Part shown: positions 46,201 to 51,786 of the stretch, piece by piece
Layout of the letters: each line of letters begins with the position of its first letter
How positions within the stretch are numbered: the first letter of the stretch is position 1
Source of the DNA: Amphiura filiformis
Lineage: Eukaryota; Echinodermata; Ophiuroidea; Amphilepidida; Amphiuridae
Direction of reading: 5' to 3'
Assembly: GCF_039555335.1 (NCBI RefSeq)
Contig: NC_092635.1
Coordinates: 68,174,058-68,238,057, forward strand
Length of the DNA stretch: 64,000 nt
Position numbers and translations under genes: made by a program
Notes under the pieces: model-generated
Told to the model about the DNA's origin: nothing
The model's database searches: none
Seen by the model: the letters and a program-made list of their open reading frames with translations, nothing else

Positions 46201-47979
46201 GCTATTGTTATAGCCTCAATTTAATAGTCTGATCTTGTTTTGAGTTTACAGAACATATTCACGCATTATTTTGACAAGCGCCCATCATTTTCACAAAAGC
46301 TGCCTGTCGAAAATTTTACAGAAAATTTACAGAACATATTCAAGCATCATTTTTGGAATTTAGCATAATGTCACAGACGTTAATTGTACCTGTCCCAGGA
46401 GCAAACTGCCTGTCCAAAATGACAAGTGGACGGGTGGCTAGCTAACACCATGCTTCTGTTCTGGCTCCATTTATCTTAAATTTTAGTTAGCCCTACTAGA
46501 TAGGACCTTTCTCCCTCATCATCTAGATTATGGTTGCTGGTAGTCTGCTAGATTTCTTGGGCCATGCGATTCTAGGATGATACTGGTTTTCGTAAGCCAT
46601 AGTAAAAAGGACCTATCTAGTAGGGCTAGATCAGAGTCTATAATGTTTCCATCTGGAGCAGCAAGCTAACGCATGGATTTCATACAGACTTAGAATGTAT
46701 TGCAAGTCTTTCAAAACTATCGATGCAATGTCCAAACTCATCGTAACACTAACATGTATGGCAGAATAGCGATGGCTTTAGGACTTGCAGCTGTAACTTC
46801 TCTCTAGTCCGAAGGGTCGCTAATCCAAAAACCAAATTAAGTTCGCTAATCTGAAGGTTCTCTAGTCCAAATATAGAATAAGGGTTAGGGTTTAGGGTTA
46901 GGTTTAGGGTTAGCAAGCCGTATTCTATTTTCGGACTAGAGAACCCTTATTTATGATTTGGACTAGCGAACCCTCTGACTAGCGAACCCTCTGACTAGAG
47001 AACCCAAGGCCTAGCGAACCTTTTTCAGAATTCGGACCAGCGAATGGTAAATTACGTGTTCGGACTAACGAACCTTCTGATTAAGGAGCCTTCAGCCTAG
47101 GAAACCTTCGGACTTGAGAGTTGTGCATGAAATCCACCCTTAACTGTCAGTGTAATTTGCTTGAGCTCTCATCCGGACTCGGGTGTCTTTATGCATGGGA
47201 CTACCACTGAAACTAACAGCATCTGTTCCACATCACAGACAATAAGGGTATTTACATTTCATGGCTATGCATATGAATAATTAAAAAAAAGAAGCAACAG
47301 GAAACATACATATTTATATGGAATAAAAGAGTACAAGGAAAGTGACGTATGTCACAGTATCTCTATCCATATCCTGCATCCTGTGTATTACAAACATAAA
47401 CACTTTACAAATAGAAAGCAGAAAGGAAATCTGCCATTGTGTGAAATCAGGCTGGTGTTCCACCAAGCTGCTGTTCCACTAACCCCATACCCCTTCCCTT
47501 CTCCATCTGACCTATCCCTTACCTTGCAGTAGTCTGGCAGGATACATGTATTATGCATAAGCTCTGCTTTTTTCCTGGTTTATGGTTTTCACAATTAATA
47601 TATCATTGTGTGATATCAAACTGTTGTTCCACTAACTCCCATACCCTTCCCCATCTGACCTTTGACCTATCCTTTACCTTGTGGTTGTCTGGCAAGATAT
47701 TATGCATATGTTCTACTTTTTCTCTGGTACTAGTCTTCACAATAAATCTACCATTGTGTGAAATCAAACTGTTGTTCCACTAACCCCCATACCTTTCCCC
47801 CATCTGACCTTTGACCTATCTCTTACCTTGTGGTAGTCTGGCAGGATATTATGCATAAGTTCTACTTCTTCCCTGATGATAGTCTTCACAATAAATTTAC
47901 CATCATGCGATCTCAAGAATTTTGCACCACTTTTTCCTGAGGAATCGTCATATACGGGTGCTGATGAAACAAATGAGTT
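19202..47979 (-). CDS. PIP4K2: Phosphatidylinositol-5-phosphate 4-kinase type 2, six-exon C-terminal part
   Basis: The family phosphorylates PI5P at the 4-position to give PI(4,5)P2; it acts in the cytosol, on membranes and in the nucleus. Coding order on the minus strand: 47979-47827, 45594-45409, 24553-24440, 23815-23563, 21664-21561, 19282-19202 (891 nt with stop, 296 residues). All junctions are GT/AG; all are phase 0 except 23563/21664, which is phase 1. Family motifs in order are FIVKTI (ATP-site lysine), [87 protein letters not shown]. The activation segment is of the type II form, not the type I PI4P 5-kinase form. About 110 N-terminal residues (dimerisation region) are missing and no matching exon is seen up to 64000. 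The vertebrate paralogue letter cannot be assigned, and the gene is probably a single invertebrate orthologue. The family call is near certain. Exon ends rest on splice consensus and homology, not on transcripts. Confidence 0.95.
19410..19749. mobile_element. CCGTATTTC MITE, copy 1 (TA duplication)
   Basis: The ends CCGTATTTCCTCGAATA and GGAAATACGG are flanked by TA (19408-19409, 19750-19751). Subterminal blocks are AAATAAACGCCCCC and CGGGGGCGTTTATT. A second copy is at 50847. It lies in the last PIP4K2 intron. Confidence 0.88.
19932..20218. mobile_element. GTAGAAGTGACGTAA palindromic MITE, copy 1
   Basis: The arms CGTAGAAGTGACGTAATTAA and ATTAACTACGTCACTTCCAC are inverted, continuing through GGATTAACTACCAT / ATGGTAGTTAATCC. 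A second, interrupted copy is at 39808. Confidence 0.8.
20617..20973. mobile_element. Long fold-back (about 150-bp arms)
   Basis: GGAACTTACTTTTTACAACT pairs with AGTTGTAAAAGTAAGTTCC. The pairing continues through CATCAGACTTCATCAGGCAG, GGATCTTCTTGATGG and AGTTGTGTCTCA to a centre near 20790. A shorter relative is at 55627. Confidence 0.85.
21038..21223. mobile_element. Family A palindromic MITE with AAT duplication
   Basis: It starts GGGCTATTCCACTTGAAATT and ends TTTCAACTGGAACAGCCC. The inner arms are AAGACACATGTCTTAATCTT / AGATTATGGTCATGTCTTCC. AAT flanks both sides (21035-21037, 21224-21226). It is intronic in PIP4K2. Confidence 0.9.
21561..21664 (-). CDS. PIP4K2: PIP4K2 exon (IIDILT and activation segment)
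   Basis: This exon has two bases plus 34 codons. The acceptor is tttctttctgcctag and the donor gtaagt. With the G from the previous exon it reads [19 protein letters not shown] and then [16 protein letters not shown]. The aspartate in IDILT is the metal-binding DLG-equivalent. The basic activation segment with Ala after Gly/Asp is the type II signature. HWG stands where vertebrates have HYD, a mild substitution that fly-type enzymes may also tolerate. Confidence 0.94.
21744..22363. mobile_element. Fold-back element with about 200-bp arms and TA duplication
   Basis: AACACATCAAAAGAAATAAG pairs with CTTATTTCTTTTGATGTGTT. The arms continue through GTCCCCCTCTGAA and CTTTTCAAAAGTCACAAAGT. TA lies at both edges. 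It is intronic. Confidence 0.85.
22453..23040. mobile_element. Host MITE (AAAGTTTGTTTGG ends) carrying a nested insertion
   Basis: AAAGTTTGTTTGGCTTATAA at the left pairs with TTATAAGCCAAACAAACTTT at the right. The element at 22545-22921 is inserted within it. Confidence 0.8.
22545..22921. mobile_element. PIF/Harbinger-like MITE with TAA duplication
   Basis: The ends are GGCCAAAAAAAAAAAATATT and AATATTTTTTTGTTGGCC, followed inside by GTTGTGTTGCCCTCAA / TTGAGGGCAACACAAC. TAA is duplicated (22542-22544, 22922-22924). The interior has an A run at about 22828-22851 and ATTT repeats near 22620. Confidence 0.85.
23041..23562. other. PIP4K2 intron, no feature recognised
   Basis: No repeat or motif was identified. 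Confidence 0.5.
23563..23815 (-). CDS. PIP4K2: PIP4K2 exon ([11 protein letters not shown] catalytic motif and acidic insert)
   Basis: This exon has 84 codons plus one base. It starts [18 protein letters not shown] after acceptor tttgtgcag and ends CTE plus G before donor gtgag. The aspartate of MDYSL corresponds to the residue mutated to make kinase-dead vertebrate PIP4K2. After it comes an acidic, Ser/Gly-rich stretch ([25 protein letters not shown]) and the conserved TPPDSP. This is the known variable loop of type II enzymes. The exon then continues [19 protein letters not shown]. Confidence 0.94.
23870..24075 (-). repeat. Possible tRNA-derived SINE fragment
   Basis: Read on the minus strand, GAGTTGGCGGCAGTGATTG is followed by CCCGGGTTCAAGC about 45 bases later, resembling Pol III A and B boxes. 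No other copy is seen in the window, so the call is tentative. Confidence 0.35.
24440..24553 (-). CDS. PIP4K2: PIP4K2 exon (LPTLKDNDF region)
   Basis: This exon has 38 codons and is phase 0. It starts with [12 protein letters not shown] after acceptor ttgattag and ends LKFDTD before donor gtaagt. LPTLKDNDF is diagnostic of PIP kinases. The segment after it, about 20 residues long and ending in RLKFDTD, matches the helix leading into the catalytic MDYSLLVG strand. The acceptor pyrimidine tract is weak, so the 5' edge is slightly less certain than the 3' edge. Confidence 0.92.
24585..24810. repeat. 145-bp direct duplication in a PIP4K2 intron
   Basis: TTTTTATTATATTCTTTAC followed by GACACCACTTGGGG and GTTCATACCT occurs at about 24591 and again at about 24736. 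Confidence 0.8.
24839..25259. mobile_element. G-rich MITE with TAA duplication
   Basis: The ends GGGGCTGTGCAATAATTAT and ATAATTATTGCACAGCCCC form a perfect inverted repeat flanked by TAA. The interior has three or more copies of GGGGGGCAAGCGATTTTTGG. It is PIF/Harbinger-like by its target duplication. Confidence 0.85.
25260..25290. repeat. (AAGT)n microsatellite
   Basis: Seven or so AAGT units follow the preceding MITE, with one variant unit. Confidence 0.9.
25291..27252. other. PIP4K2 intron; four copies of a TACAGGGTG motif at 25660-26000
   Basis: ATACAGGGTGTACC, ATACAGGGTGATTCC, ATACAGGGTGTGAC and TATAGGGTGTTCC occur within 340 bp in AT-rich sequence, perhaps remains of repeat termini. 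Otherwise nothing is recognised. Confidence 0.45.
27253..28171. repeat. 26-bp tandem repeat, about 34 units
   Basis: The unit is CATTCAATGGTTCTATGAGA-GAACCT. Each contains the short hairpin GGTTCT-ATGAG-AGAACC. Variation is mainly in the CCT/CCA/CTA triplet. It lies in the large PIP4K2 intron. Confidence 0.95.
28330..28535 (-). repeat. Dispersed ~200-bp repeat, copy 1
   Basis: It shares ATGACCTCAAGTTG, GGTCATTCAATGAATG and AGATGAGCATGTTGTGGATC with copies at 28930, 43950, 51445 and 63795. The class is unknown; no termini are evident. Confidence 0.75.
28695..28879. mobile_element. Family A palindromic MITE
   Basis: Left TTCCAGATGAAATCCATACA, inner arms AAGACATGACCTTAATCTTC / GAGATTAAGATCATGTCTTC, end GGAATAGCCC followed by ATT. 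Confidence 0.85.
28930..29115 (-). repeat. Dispersed ~200-bp repeat, copy 2
   Basis: It shares AATTGACCTCAAGTTG, AAAGGTCATTC and AGATGAGCATATTTTAGAGC with copy 1, about 600 bp away. Confidence 0.7.
29200..29700 (-). repeat. tRNA-derived SINE-like region with direct repeats
   Basis: Minus strand 29325-29395 reads CTCAGGTAGTACAGTGG...GGTTCAATCCCCGCTGAG, a degraded tRNA shape whose loop base before the anticodon is C rather than T. TTGTCACTAAAATAGTAAA occurs at about 29247 and 29691. The stretch 29490-29560 resembles 49612-49680. Confidence 0.5.
29701..30182. other. PIP4K2 intron, no feature recognised
   Basis: No repeat or motif was recognised. Confidence 0.5.
30187..30519. mobile_element. 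TTAA-flanked MITE (GGATCACGAAAT), copy 1
   Basis: The ends AGAAGGATTTCGTGATCC and GGATCACGAAATGCCCTT are flanked by TTAA (30183-30186, 30520-30523). It contains TTAATCTGCAAGAAATTGTT and AAAAGTGGGGGGAT, shared with copies at 39839 and 44122. A TTAA duplication suggests piggyBac-type mobilisation. Confidence 0.88.
30524..31014. other. PIP4K2 intron, no feature recognised
   Basis: No recognised element. Confidence 0.5.
31019..31722. mobile_element. TTAA-flanked fold-back element, 704 bp
   Basis: The ends GGTGGGACAGGTG and CACCTGTCCCACC are flanked by TTAA (31015-31018, 31723-31726). Long inner arms include GTGGAGCCACTATGCAATGT and CATTCTATAGCGGCTCCAC. Non-coding, piggyBac-type target. Confidence 0.87.
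31882..32503. repeat. 84-bp tandem repeat, about 7 units
   Basis: The unit carries GCAATGCATGATGGGAA, TGCTGTGATCAAGGACCAAG and ACACCACCCTGGATTGACTC. Since 84 is divisible by 3, frames are open on both strands, so neither is evidence of coding. One unit has a 5-bp insertion at about 32243. Confidence 0.95.
32504..32984. other. PIP4K2 intron, no feature recognised
   Basis: A C-rich run at 32857-32868 is the only notable point. Confidence 0.5.
32985..33060 (+). repeat. tRNA-like sequence (SINE head)
   Basis: AGTTAGCTCAATCGATAAGG matches a Pol III A box and GAGGTTGAACCCTGG a B box, 35-40 bases apart. It has no intact cloverleaf acceptor stem, so a tRNA-derived SINE is likelier than a tRNA gene. 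Confidence 0.5.
33061..34230. other. PIP4K2 intron, no feature recognised
   Basis: AT-rich sequence with chance open frames only. Confidence 0.5.
34231..34340 (+). other. G-run cluster on the plus strand
   Basis: Runs of 3-10 G with short spacers (GGGGGGGGGGAGGGAAGTAA, GGGGGGAGGGAGG) could form a quadruplex. This is compositional evidence only. Confidence 0.5.
34621..34808. mobile_element. Family A palindromic MITE
   Basis: It starts GGGCTATTCCAGTTGAAATC; inner arms GGAAGACCCAACCTCAATCT / AGACTAAGGTCATGTCTTCC; end TTTCAACTTGAACAGCC. Confidence 0.88.
34977..35166. mobile_element. Family A palindromic MITE with ATT duplication
   Basis: It starts GGGCTATTCCAGATGAAATC and ends AACAGCCC. ATT flanks both sides (34974-34976, 35167-35169). 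It lies 170 bp from the preceding copy. Confidence 0.9.
35167..35653. other. PIP4K2 intron, no feature recognised
   Basis: No recognised element. Confidence 0.5.
35658..36015. mobile_element. TTAA-flanked GGTACTACACC MITE, copy 1
   Basis: The ends GGGGGTACTACACCC and GGGTGTAGTACCCC are flanked by TTAA (35654-35657, 36016-36019). The arms continue through CTATTTTTGCATTTTTCTCA and CTTGTCTTG. A second copy is at 61106. Confidence 0.9.
36172..36773. mobile_element. GAATACCTGAGTGG element inside the 160-bp repeat
   Basis: The ends GAATACCTGAGTGGAAGAAG and CCACTCAGGTATTC are flanked by ATTT (36168-36171, 36774-36777), which occurs once in the uninterrupted repeat. The motif AAGGGCCCAACTCC and its complement recurs four or more times inside, including a tight palindrome near 36345. 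Confidence 0.85.
37005..37216. mobile_element. PIF/Harbinger-like MITE with TTA duplication
   Basis: The ends GGCCAAAAAAAAAAAGGTTT and TTTTTTTGGCC, with AAGGTTTGTCTCAAAGCTC / GAGCTTTGAGACAAACC inside. TTA is duplicated (37002-37004, 37217-37219) and single in the empty repeat. It shares GGCC-A-run ends with the element at 22545. Confidence 0.88.
37761..38637. other. PIP4K2 intron, no feature recognised
   Basis: No recognised element. Confidence 0.5.
38639..38795. mobile_element. Family A palindromic MITE, internally shortened
   Basis: It starts GGCTATTCCAGATGAAATCC; arms GGAAGACATGATCTTAATCT / AGATGAAGGTAATGTCTTCC; end TTTCAAATGGAATAGCCC followed by ATT. Confidence 0.87.
38799..39805. other. 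PIP4K2 intron, no feature recognised
   Basis: No recognised element or coding signal. Confidence 0.5.
39808..40316. mobile_element. GTAGAAGT MITE copy 2, split by a TTAA element
   Basis: CTGTAGAAGTTACGTAAT to ATTAA, then after the insertion CTACCATAGCAATTAG and CGCCCTGCACTACAAGCAGG, match the element at 19932. The right end is lost at about 40316. Confidence 0.78.
39839..40173. mobile_element. TTAA-flanked MITE (GGATCACGAAAT), copy 2, nested
   Basis: The ends AGGGGCATTTTGTGATCC and GGATCACGAAATCCTCCT are flanked by TTAA (39835-39838, 40174-40177). The host element at 19932 has a single TTAA at this point, which confirms the insertion. Confidence 0.92.
40317..40497 (-). pseudogene. Unidentified protein-like fragment, copy 1
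   Basis: The minus strand reads ...[48 protein letters not shown], followed by a GTAAGA that could be a splice donor. A diverged copy is at 51950-52075 (RQKATFLGFVDMVPSQKK). Two similar peptide stretches suggest a captured exon or old transposon coding fragment. I do not recognise the family. Confidence 0.4.
40498..40790. other. PIP4K2 intron, no feature recognised
   Basis: Only an A run at about 40541 stands out. Confidence 0.5.
40793..41305. mobile_element. Mariner-like MITE with long terminal arms, TA duplication
   Basis: The left end is CAGTAAGCAAAATAATTAAG and the right end CTTAATTTTTTTTACTTACTG. The arms extend inward through TTCACCCCTGTATATCC / GGATATACAGGAGGTGAA and TTAGCTCTGATTTAAGACCT / AGGTCTTAAATTAGAGCTAA. 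TA lies at both edges (40791-40792, 41306-41307). Inside, GTCAATGAAAGCATGGCGCT is nearly repeated. Its right end is the template of the adjacent satellite. Confidence 0.88.
41306..43220. repeat. 73-bp satellite derived from a transposon end, about 26 units
   Basis: Each unit is ~50 bp of the right terminal repeat of the element at 40793 (TATACAGGAGGCGAACATAA...GGCTTACTG) plus ~23 bp of flank (TACATGTATACACAATATCT). The T run varies from 7 to 10, giving unit lengths near 72-74. Open frames across it on both strands are periodicity artefacts. Confidence 0.95.
43240..43920 (+). repeat. Dispersed ~600-bp repeat, copy 1
   Basis: TCAGTACAAATGACCATACG, TATATCAATGACCCCTTTTT and TTAAATAGCCCAATTTTGCT are shared with the reverse-oriented copy at 50110-50745. 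A fragment is at 53450-53525. The class is unknown. Confidence 0.65.
43950..44112 (+). repeat. Dispersed ~200-bp repeat, copy 3
   Basis: AAACATGCTCAACCATCAGG, AAGTTCATTAACCCAGTATG and CTGAATGATCTTTGAATGAG align with the copies at 51445 and 63795. Confidence 0.6.
44122..44432. mobile_element. TTAA-flanked MITE (GGATCACAAAAT), copy 3
   Basis: The ends AGGAGTATTTTGTGATCC and GGATCACAAAATGCCCCT are flanked by TTAA (44118-44121, 44433-44436), sharing the interior of the copies at 30187 and 39839. Confidence 0.9.
44437..45408. other. PIP4K2 intron; weak tRNA-like stretch at 44613-44680
   Basis: GTGGCTCATCTGGTAACGGC resembles a Pol III A box, with GATTCCGATCAGGGT below B-box quality. Nothing else was recognised. 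Confidence 0.35.
45409..45594 (-). CDS. PIP4K2: PIP4K2 exon (KYDLKGST region)
   Basis: This exon has 62 codons and is phase 0 at both ends. The acceptor is aatccacag before [20 protein letters not shown], and the donor gtaggt follows QASDKEK. It holds [15 protein letters not shown], a beta-strand pair ([15 protein letters not shown]) and the invariant KYDLKGST motif. Identity to vertebrate PIP4K2 is high throughout. The next exon lies about 21 kb away. Confidence 0.94.
45658..45935. mobile_element. Family B palindromic MITE, full length
   Basis: It starts GGGCTATTCCATTTAAAATC and ends TTTTAAATGGAATAGCCCA, with AGGCAGCTCCATTTG in the middle as in the copy at 16442. The left flank is ATT; the right flank (AGT) differs. 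It is intronic, 63 bp from an exon. Confidence 0.9.
46045..46150. repeat. 42-bp tandem triplication
   Basis: CATTTTCACAAAATCTGCCT-GTCCTAAATTTGACTTT occurs three times in a row. Diverged single copies (GACAAGCGCC, CTGCCTGTC) continue to 46440. Confidence 0.85.
46488..46628. mobile_element. Small MITE with TA duplication
   Basis: TAGCCCTACTAGATAGGACC pairs with GGACCTATCTAGTAGGGCTA. It is 141 bp and intronic in PIP4K2. Confidence 0.85.
46798..47125. mobile_element. TAGTCCGAAGG fold-back with telomere-like core
   Basis: Repeated TCTAGTCCGAAGG / CCTTCGGACT-type blocks lie in both orientations. GGGTTAGGGTTTAGGGTTAG occurs at about 46875-46909, too short and irregular to be a telomere. Confidence 0.6.
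47440..47826 (-). pseudogene. Two partial tandem copies of the PIP4K2 exon at 47827
   Basis: Downstream of the real exon the last ~80 coding bases plus ~75 bases of intron are repeated twice, with copy donor edges at about 47678 and 47523 (spacings 149 and 155). The nearer copy keeps the coding frame: [26 protein letters not shown], then GT. The farther copy has an insertion and a stop after QEKSRAYA. The nearer copy has a possible phase 0 acceptor (gttag) but no pyrimidine tract. Most likely these are decaying duplicates; an alternative exon is not excluded. Confidence 0.8.
47827..47979 (-). CDS. PIP4K2: PIP4K2 exon (ATP-binding lysine region)
   Basis: This phase 0 exon has 51 codons. It begins [10 protein letters not shown] after acceptor tttcttgcag and ends HNILPDYHK before donor gtaag. 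It covers the glycine-rich strand ([16 protein letters not shown]) and the lysine in FIVKTII that contacts ATP in PIP kinases. It corresponds to the vertebrate exon starting at about residue 113. It is the most upstream exon visible. Its last half and the following intron are copied twice just downstream (47440-47826). Confidence 0.93.
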
Positions 47980-48805
47980 CTGCAAGAAATAAATCAAAAC
48001 CAACAAATAAACATTAATTTGTATAACTATTGTTGACTAAATTGGGTTATTCCAGACAAGTTTTGCCTTCCCTCATTCACAAAATACAAAAAATGAGACC
48101 TTTGACCTTCTTGAACTTGACATTAGTCTGGACTCTGGGCATGCAGACTTTGAGTTTGCATAGCTTATGAGCTGACGTCACACTCAAAGACATTTGTTTA
48201 CGATTTGTTGCGATGACTTGGGATAACCATGTAATATCTTTGACAATGGCTTTTTAAACGCCACAAACCAAACCAAGGCACATATAAAATGATATTTTGG
48301 ACGAAGGATCAGGAGAAGGGGTAACTTACTTGTGACATAAAAAACGAAATTGACTTTCTTGAATTCAAAGGTAGAATTAATTCAAATGATTCAGTGTAAA
48401 CACCCACCAAACAAAACAAATTAATTTATGCTAATCAGCGGTCGTAATTCAAAACCCAATTTAAGTCGATGACAACTTCTGTCCAATGTAAACGGGGTAT
48501 AGGTTTCCATGATAAAAAAAAAATAGAATAGTCCATTGAAATATGACAAAGAATGAAATAAAATCCAGACGATGGTGGCCGACATTATTCAATGTGGCAA
48601 CAGCCAATAAGCGTAAACAAAACAGACAATATGCGGCAACACTGCCTGAGCGGGACACAATTATTTTCCCCTGAGCCAAGGTGCATTTTTAGCTCTATTG
48701 GCCCTGTTACAGAAAAAAAATGCACAAAATATATTTCCCAGTGGAATATATACATATTCACATGAAAATAAATAATTTTGGATTCAAAATAAATGTGAAG
48801 ACAAA
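47980..48805. other. Upstream PIP4K2 intron, no feature recognised
   Basis: No exon matching the preceding PIP4K2 segment was found. A single TGACGTCA occurs near 48173. Confidence 0.5.
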
Positions 48806-48811
48806 AAATTT

Positions 48812-48895
48812 CTTTGCTGGTACTGGGGATTGAACCCAGATCTCTCGCGTGGCAGGTACCAATGCTAACCACTACACCACGTATACATTGTGTCA
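48812..48895 (-). repeat. tRNA-Gly(GCC)-like sequence, SINE or tRNA pseudogene
   Basis: The minus strand reads GGTGTAGTGGTTAGCATTGG, CCTGCCACGCGAGAG (GCC anticodon in a 7-base loop) and GGGTTCAATCCCCAG. The D, anticodon and T arms are recognisable. The acceptor stem does not pair well and T-rich sequence follows, so a tRNA-derived SINE is preferred over a functional gene. Confidence 0.55.
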
Positions 48896-49460
48896 GGAAG
48901 GGGAAATTTTAGTATATATCATAACATGTTGTGCGTTATTCATACAAAAAATTCAAAAAACAGGACTTACAATGAGGTTCATTGTCGAACCTCAACGGAT
49001 TTAGACTGATAAAATATTGCTTGATAATATTAATACACTTTTGGAATTATTTGAGACATTTTCGTGTTTACGACGACGTCAAAATTCAGTCAATCTTGGC
49101 TTCCCCCCTGATAAAATCCACTTTATATTGAATGATGTGGATTCACACATCAAATTCAAGATTGTTTTCTAATTCATACAGAGATTCTTGTCATTTTTAT
49201 TGAGCAAATGATATTGATTATTTTTACTATTTTTAGCATCTTCAGCTGAAAATTACCTATCACTTTGTGTGAGTGCATTTTTTTATTTACCGGTACTAAT
49301 ACACGCCACGATCCCAGAGTGCTCAATGCATACCATATGTAAACAAACGTGGGATTAACCTTCATGCTCTGTAGCCAGATTTGGGGGTTTCCCATTGTGG
49401 TTCAGCATTTAACTACAAATGAGCATGAAAATAACAGTGTAATGAAGAAAGGAAGCGGGC
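48896..49460. other. No feature recognised
   Basis: No repeat or exon was identified. Confidence 0.5.
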
Positions 49461-49461
49461 A

Positions 49462-49622
49462 GCATATATCGACTGTTCAGTGCCAGAAGTGGGTAAGTGC
49501 AATAGCTGCCCTGTGACCATTTTTCAATTTACATACAGTATATTATACTCTCTACACATGACAGCTACACAAGGCAGCTATTGCTCTTACCCACTTCTGG
49601 CACTGAGCAGTCAATATGCTTT
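49462..49622. mobile_element. ATATCGACTGCTCAGTGCC palindromic MITE, copy 1
   Basis: ATCGACTGTTCAGTGCCAGA pairs with CTGGCACTGAGCAGTCAATA. The arms continue through AGTGGGTAAGTGCAATAGCT. A second copy is at 62010. Confidence 0.85.
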
Positions 49623-50109
49623 ACCCTAGCAGACAATGCGAGACACAATTATTTAATACATGCGAGGATCGGAAATCCGCTTTTTCAATTTACTATGTCG
49701 GTTTGCATAAGCTTCGTAAAGTCATTAAAATAACAAATTTGCGAAAATCACCCACTACAGACTACCATATACCTGCTATGGCGTTACGAGTGTTATTAAA
49801 GCAATAAGTTGCCACATAATGATAATTAATCTGGACGTGATGGACATAATAACAATATTATGTTGACGTAACAGATATATTACCATCCAAAACAAACAAC
49901 ACAAAATATTTGCACAGTGACAATCATGTTGGCTTTGATAAGGGCATTGATGACCTATATACAGAGCATGTGTTCTTTGCTACAATTTATCTTTGTATTT
50001 CTTGTTTCGTTGGAAGAGTTTTCAGATTCAACATATTAAAATATATTGATGTGAGTAGTAGACCAGTCAATATGAATTTATGTTTGAGCCAAAATTGGAA
50101 CACTAATGT
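49623..50109. other. No feature recognised beyond a fragment shared with 29490
   Basis: ACATGCGAGGATCGGAAAT at about 49660 matches ATATGCGAGGATCGGAAAT at about 29540. The rest is unassigned. Confidence 0.45.
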
Positions 50110-50745
50110 TTTTGCTTGCTAGTTACTCTAAACACCCTCCTGAACAACATATTATCCAAAAAGACGAAAAAAGGAAATCGGGGAAAAAATGATAATTTGC
50201 ATTATATTTATCCAAAATAGCCTAGTATAATAACTCAAGAACTGTACATCAGAGATAGGTCGAACTATACATTTTCTGAATCCTAATAATGGGAGGAATA
50301 CAATTCGTTTTTATCCATATTCACCCAATTTTGCAATTTGAGCCCTGCAATAGCAGCCATTTTGGATAATTATGCAAATGACCAGTTTTCCACTATATCC
50401 TTTTTAAATATGTTGTTCAGGATGGTGTTTAGAGTCACAATATACCAATTTTTAAAGAAATTTGGACCCATTGATATACCTAATGTCAAAATTTTCAGCC
50501 AAATTCAACACAAATTATTGTAGTTTTTACAACTTATGGGGCAATTTCAAATATTTTGGCTACAGTAAAGTGAAATTGGGCTATTTTCTGGGAAAAAAAT
50601 TGAGAAAATTGTGAAAAAAGGACCCATCCATACACCAAAATTGGTCTAGAAAAAGGGGTCATTGATATACCAAAATGCCAAAAATGCTACACATGTTTGT
50701 GGCACGTCCCTGTATATGGTCACCCCTGATTACCTGTATGGAAAA
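50110..50745 (-). repeat. Dispersed ~600-bp repeat, copy 2 (reverse)
   Basis: TGGCTACAGTAAAGTGAAAT, AAAAAGGACCCATCCATACA and AAAAGGGGTCATTGATATAC are the reverse complement of blocks at 43320-43760. Confidence 0.6.
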
Positions 50746-50846
50746 TAATGTGTAATCATGACTCTCAAGACAATACTTGTAGCAGGGCATCATCTTATTA
50801 ACATTGATACAACAACTGGCATGAGCAATGTGTGCAAATGTATATA

Positions 50847-51192
50847 CCGTATTTCGTCAAATAGTCGCCCCCCCCTCAAATAAACGCCCCCCACCACTTT
50901 TTTCAACAAAGATGTTTCAAAAATTCCGATATTTCCATGCTATCTTGTGTCTTAAGCTTACCAAGTTGCTCACATGGTTGATAATAGCAGCAATAAATAG
51001 CGAAAATCTGCATCGGCAACCGGAAGTGAACCAAAAGTCAGTGTCAAAAGTTCATAGTTTGTCATTTTAGCGTGACTTTTAAGCTTACCTAATGATTTTA
51101 ACGGGAATTGTCGTTCTAAAAATGACCTCTAATAAACCCCCCCCCTTGGGAAAATGTAATTCCCCCGGGGGTGTTTATTTGACGAAATACGG
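50847..51192. mobile_element. CCGTATTTC MITE, copy 2 (TA duplication)
   Basis: The ends CCGTATTTCGTCAAATA and TTTGACGAAATACGG are flanked by TA. It is about 90% alike to the copy at 19410 over its whole length by eye. Confidence 0.9.
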
Positions 51193-51444
51193 TATGACAC
51201 ATGCATGAACCTAATTATCCTTCAATTCCTCTCAAAGTTCTCCACTTCAACAACATGAGTCTTTTCTACAAGTTTATAATCCACTCTTAAATGATAGCTT
51301 CCGATGAGAAAAGGATGTTTTATATATATCAGGTTTCTTTCAAGAAACAACATAAGGCTCAAATGCTCATTTTACAATTATAATTATACAGTTGAGCAAA
51401 TGTCCCAAAATAATCATGAAGTAAGAAACTCGTTTCATTATACA

Positions 51445-51640
51445 CTAGGATCCACAACATGCTCATCTATCAGGGGCACAGTTCTTTAACCCCAATACAT
51501 TTGTACATTCATTGAATGAACTTTGAAAATGTGGGTACCAAAACTCATACTCTACAGCTTGAGGTCAAATTTTGCACTATGATTGTTTAATTGAGGTTAT
51601 TGAACTATGCCATTGGGATGAGGCCATTGTGGTTCATAGT
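51445..51640 (+). repeat. Dispersed ~200-bp repeat, copy 4
   Basis: GGATCCACAACATGCTCATC, AACCCCAATACATTTGTACA and GCTTGAGGTCAAATTTTGC are the reverse complement of copy 1. Confidence 0.75.
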
Positions 51641-51786
51641 CATTATACTTTCATTATATTCACTTCCCCTCCTTCACTGGTGACTTTGCAATAGATTTGA
51701 ATTGTAAAAATAATGTCTGGATTTCCTGTCAAGAAGCATGCATTATTTGTACAACATTTCCCTTTAAACAGGTCTATGACTAGCAC

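Noticed and set aside
46875..46909. Interstitial telomere
   Set aside because: Only about 34 bp of irregular TTAGGG/TTTAGGG inside a fold-back repeat, so no telomere-fusion claim can be supported.
47553..47783. Plus-strand 76-codon frame
   Set aside because: It is antisense to the partial exon copies of PIP4K2.
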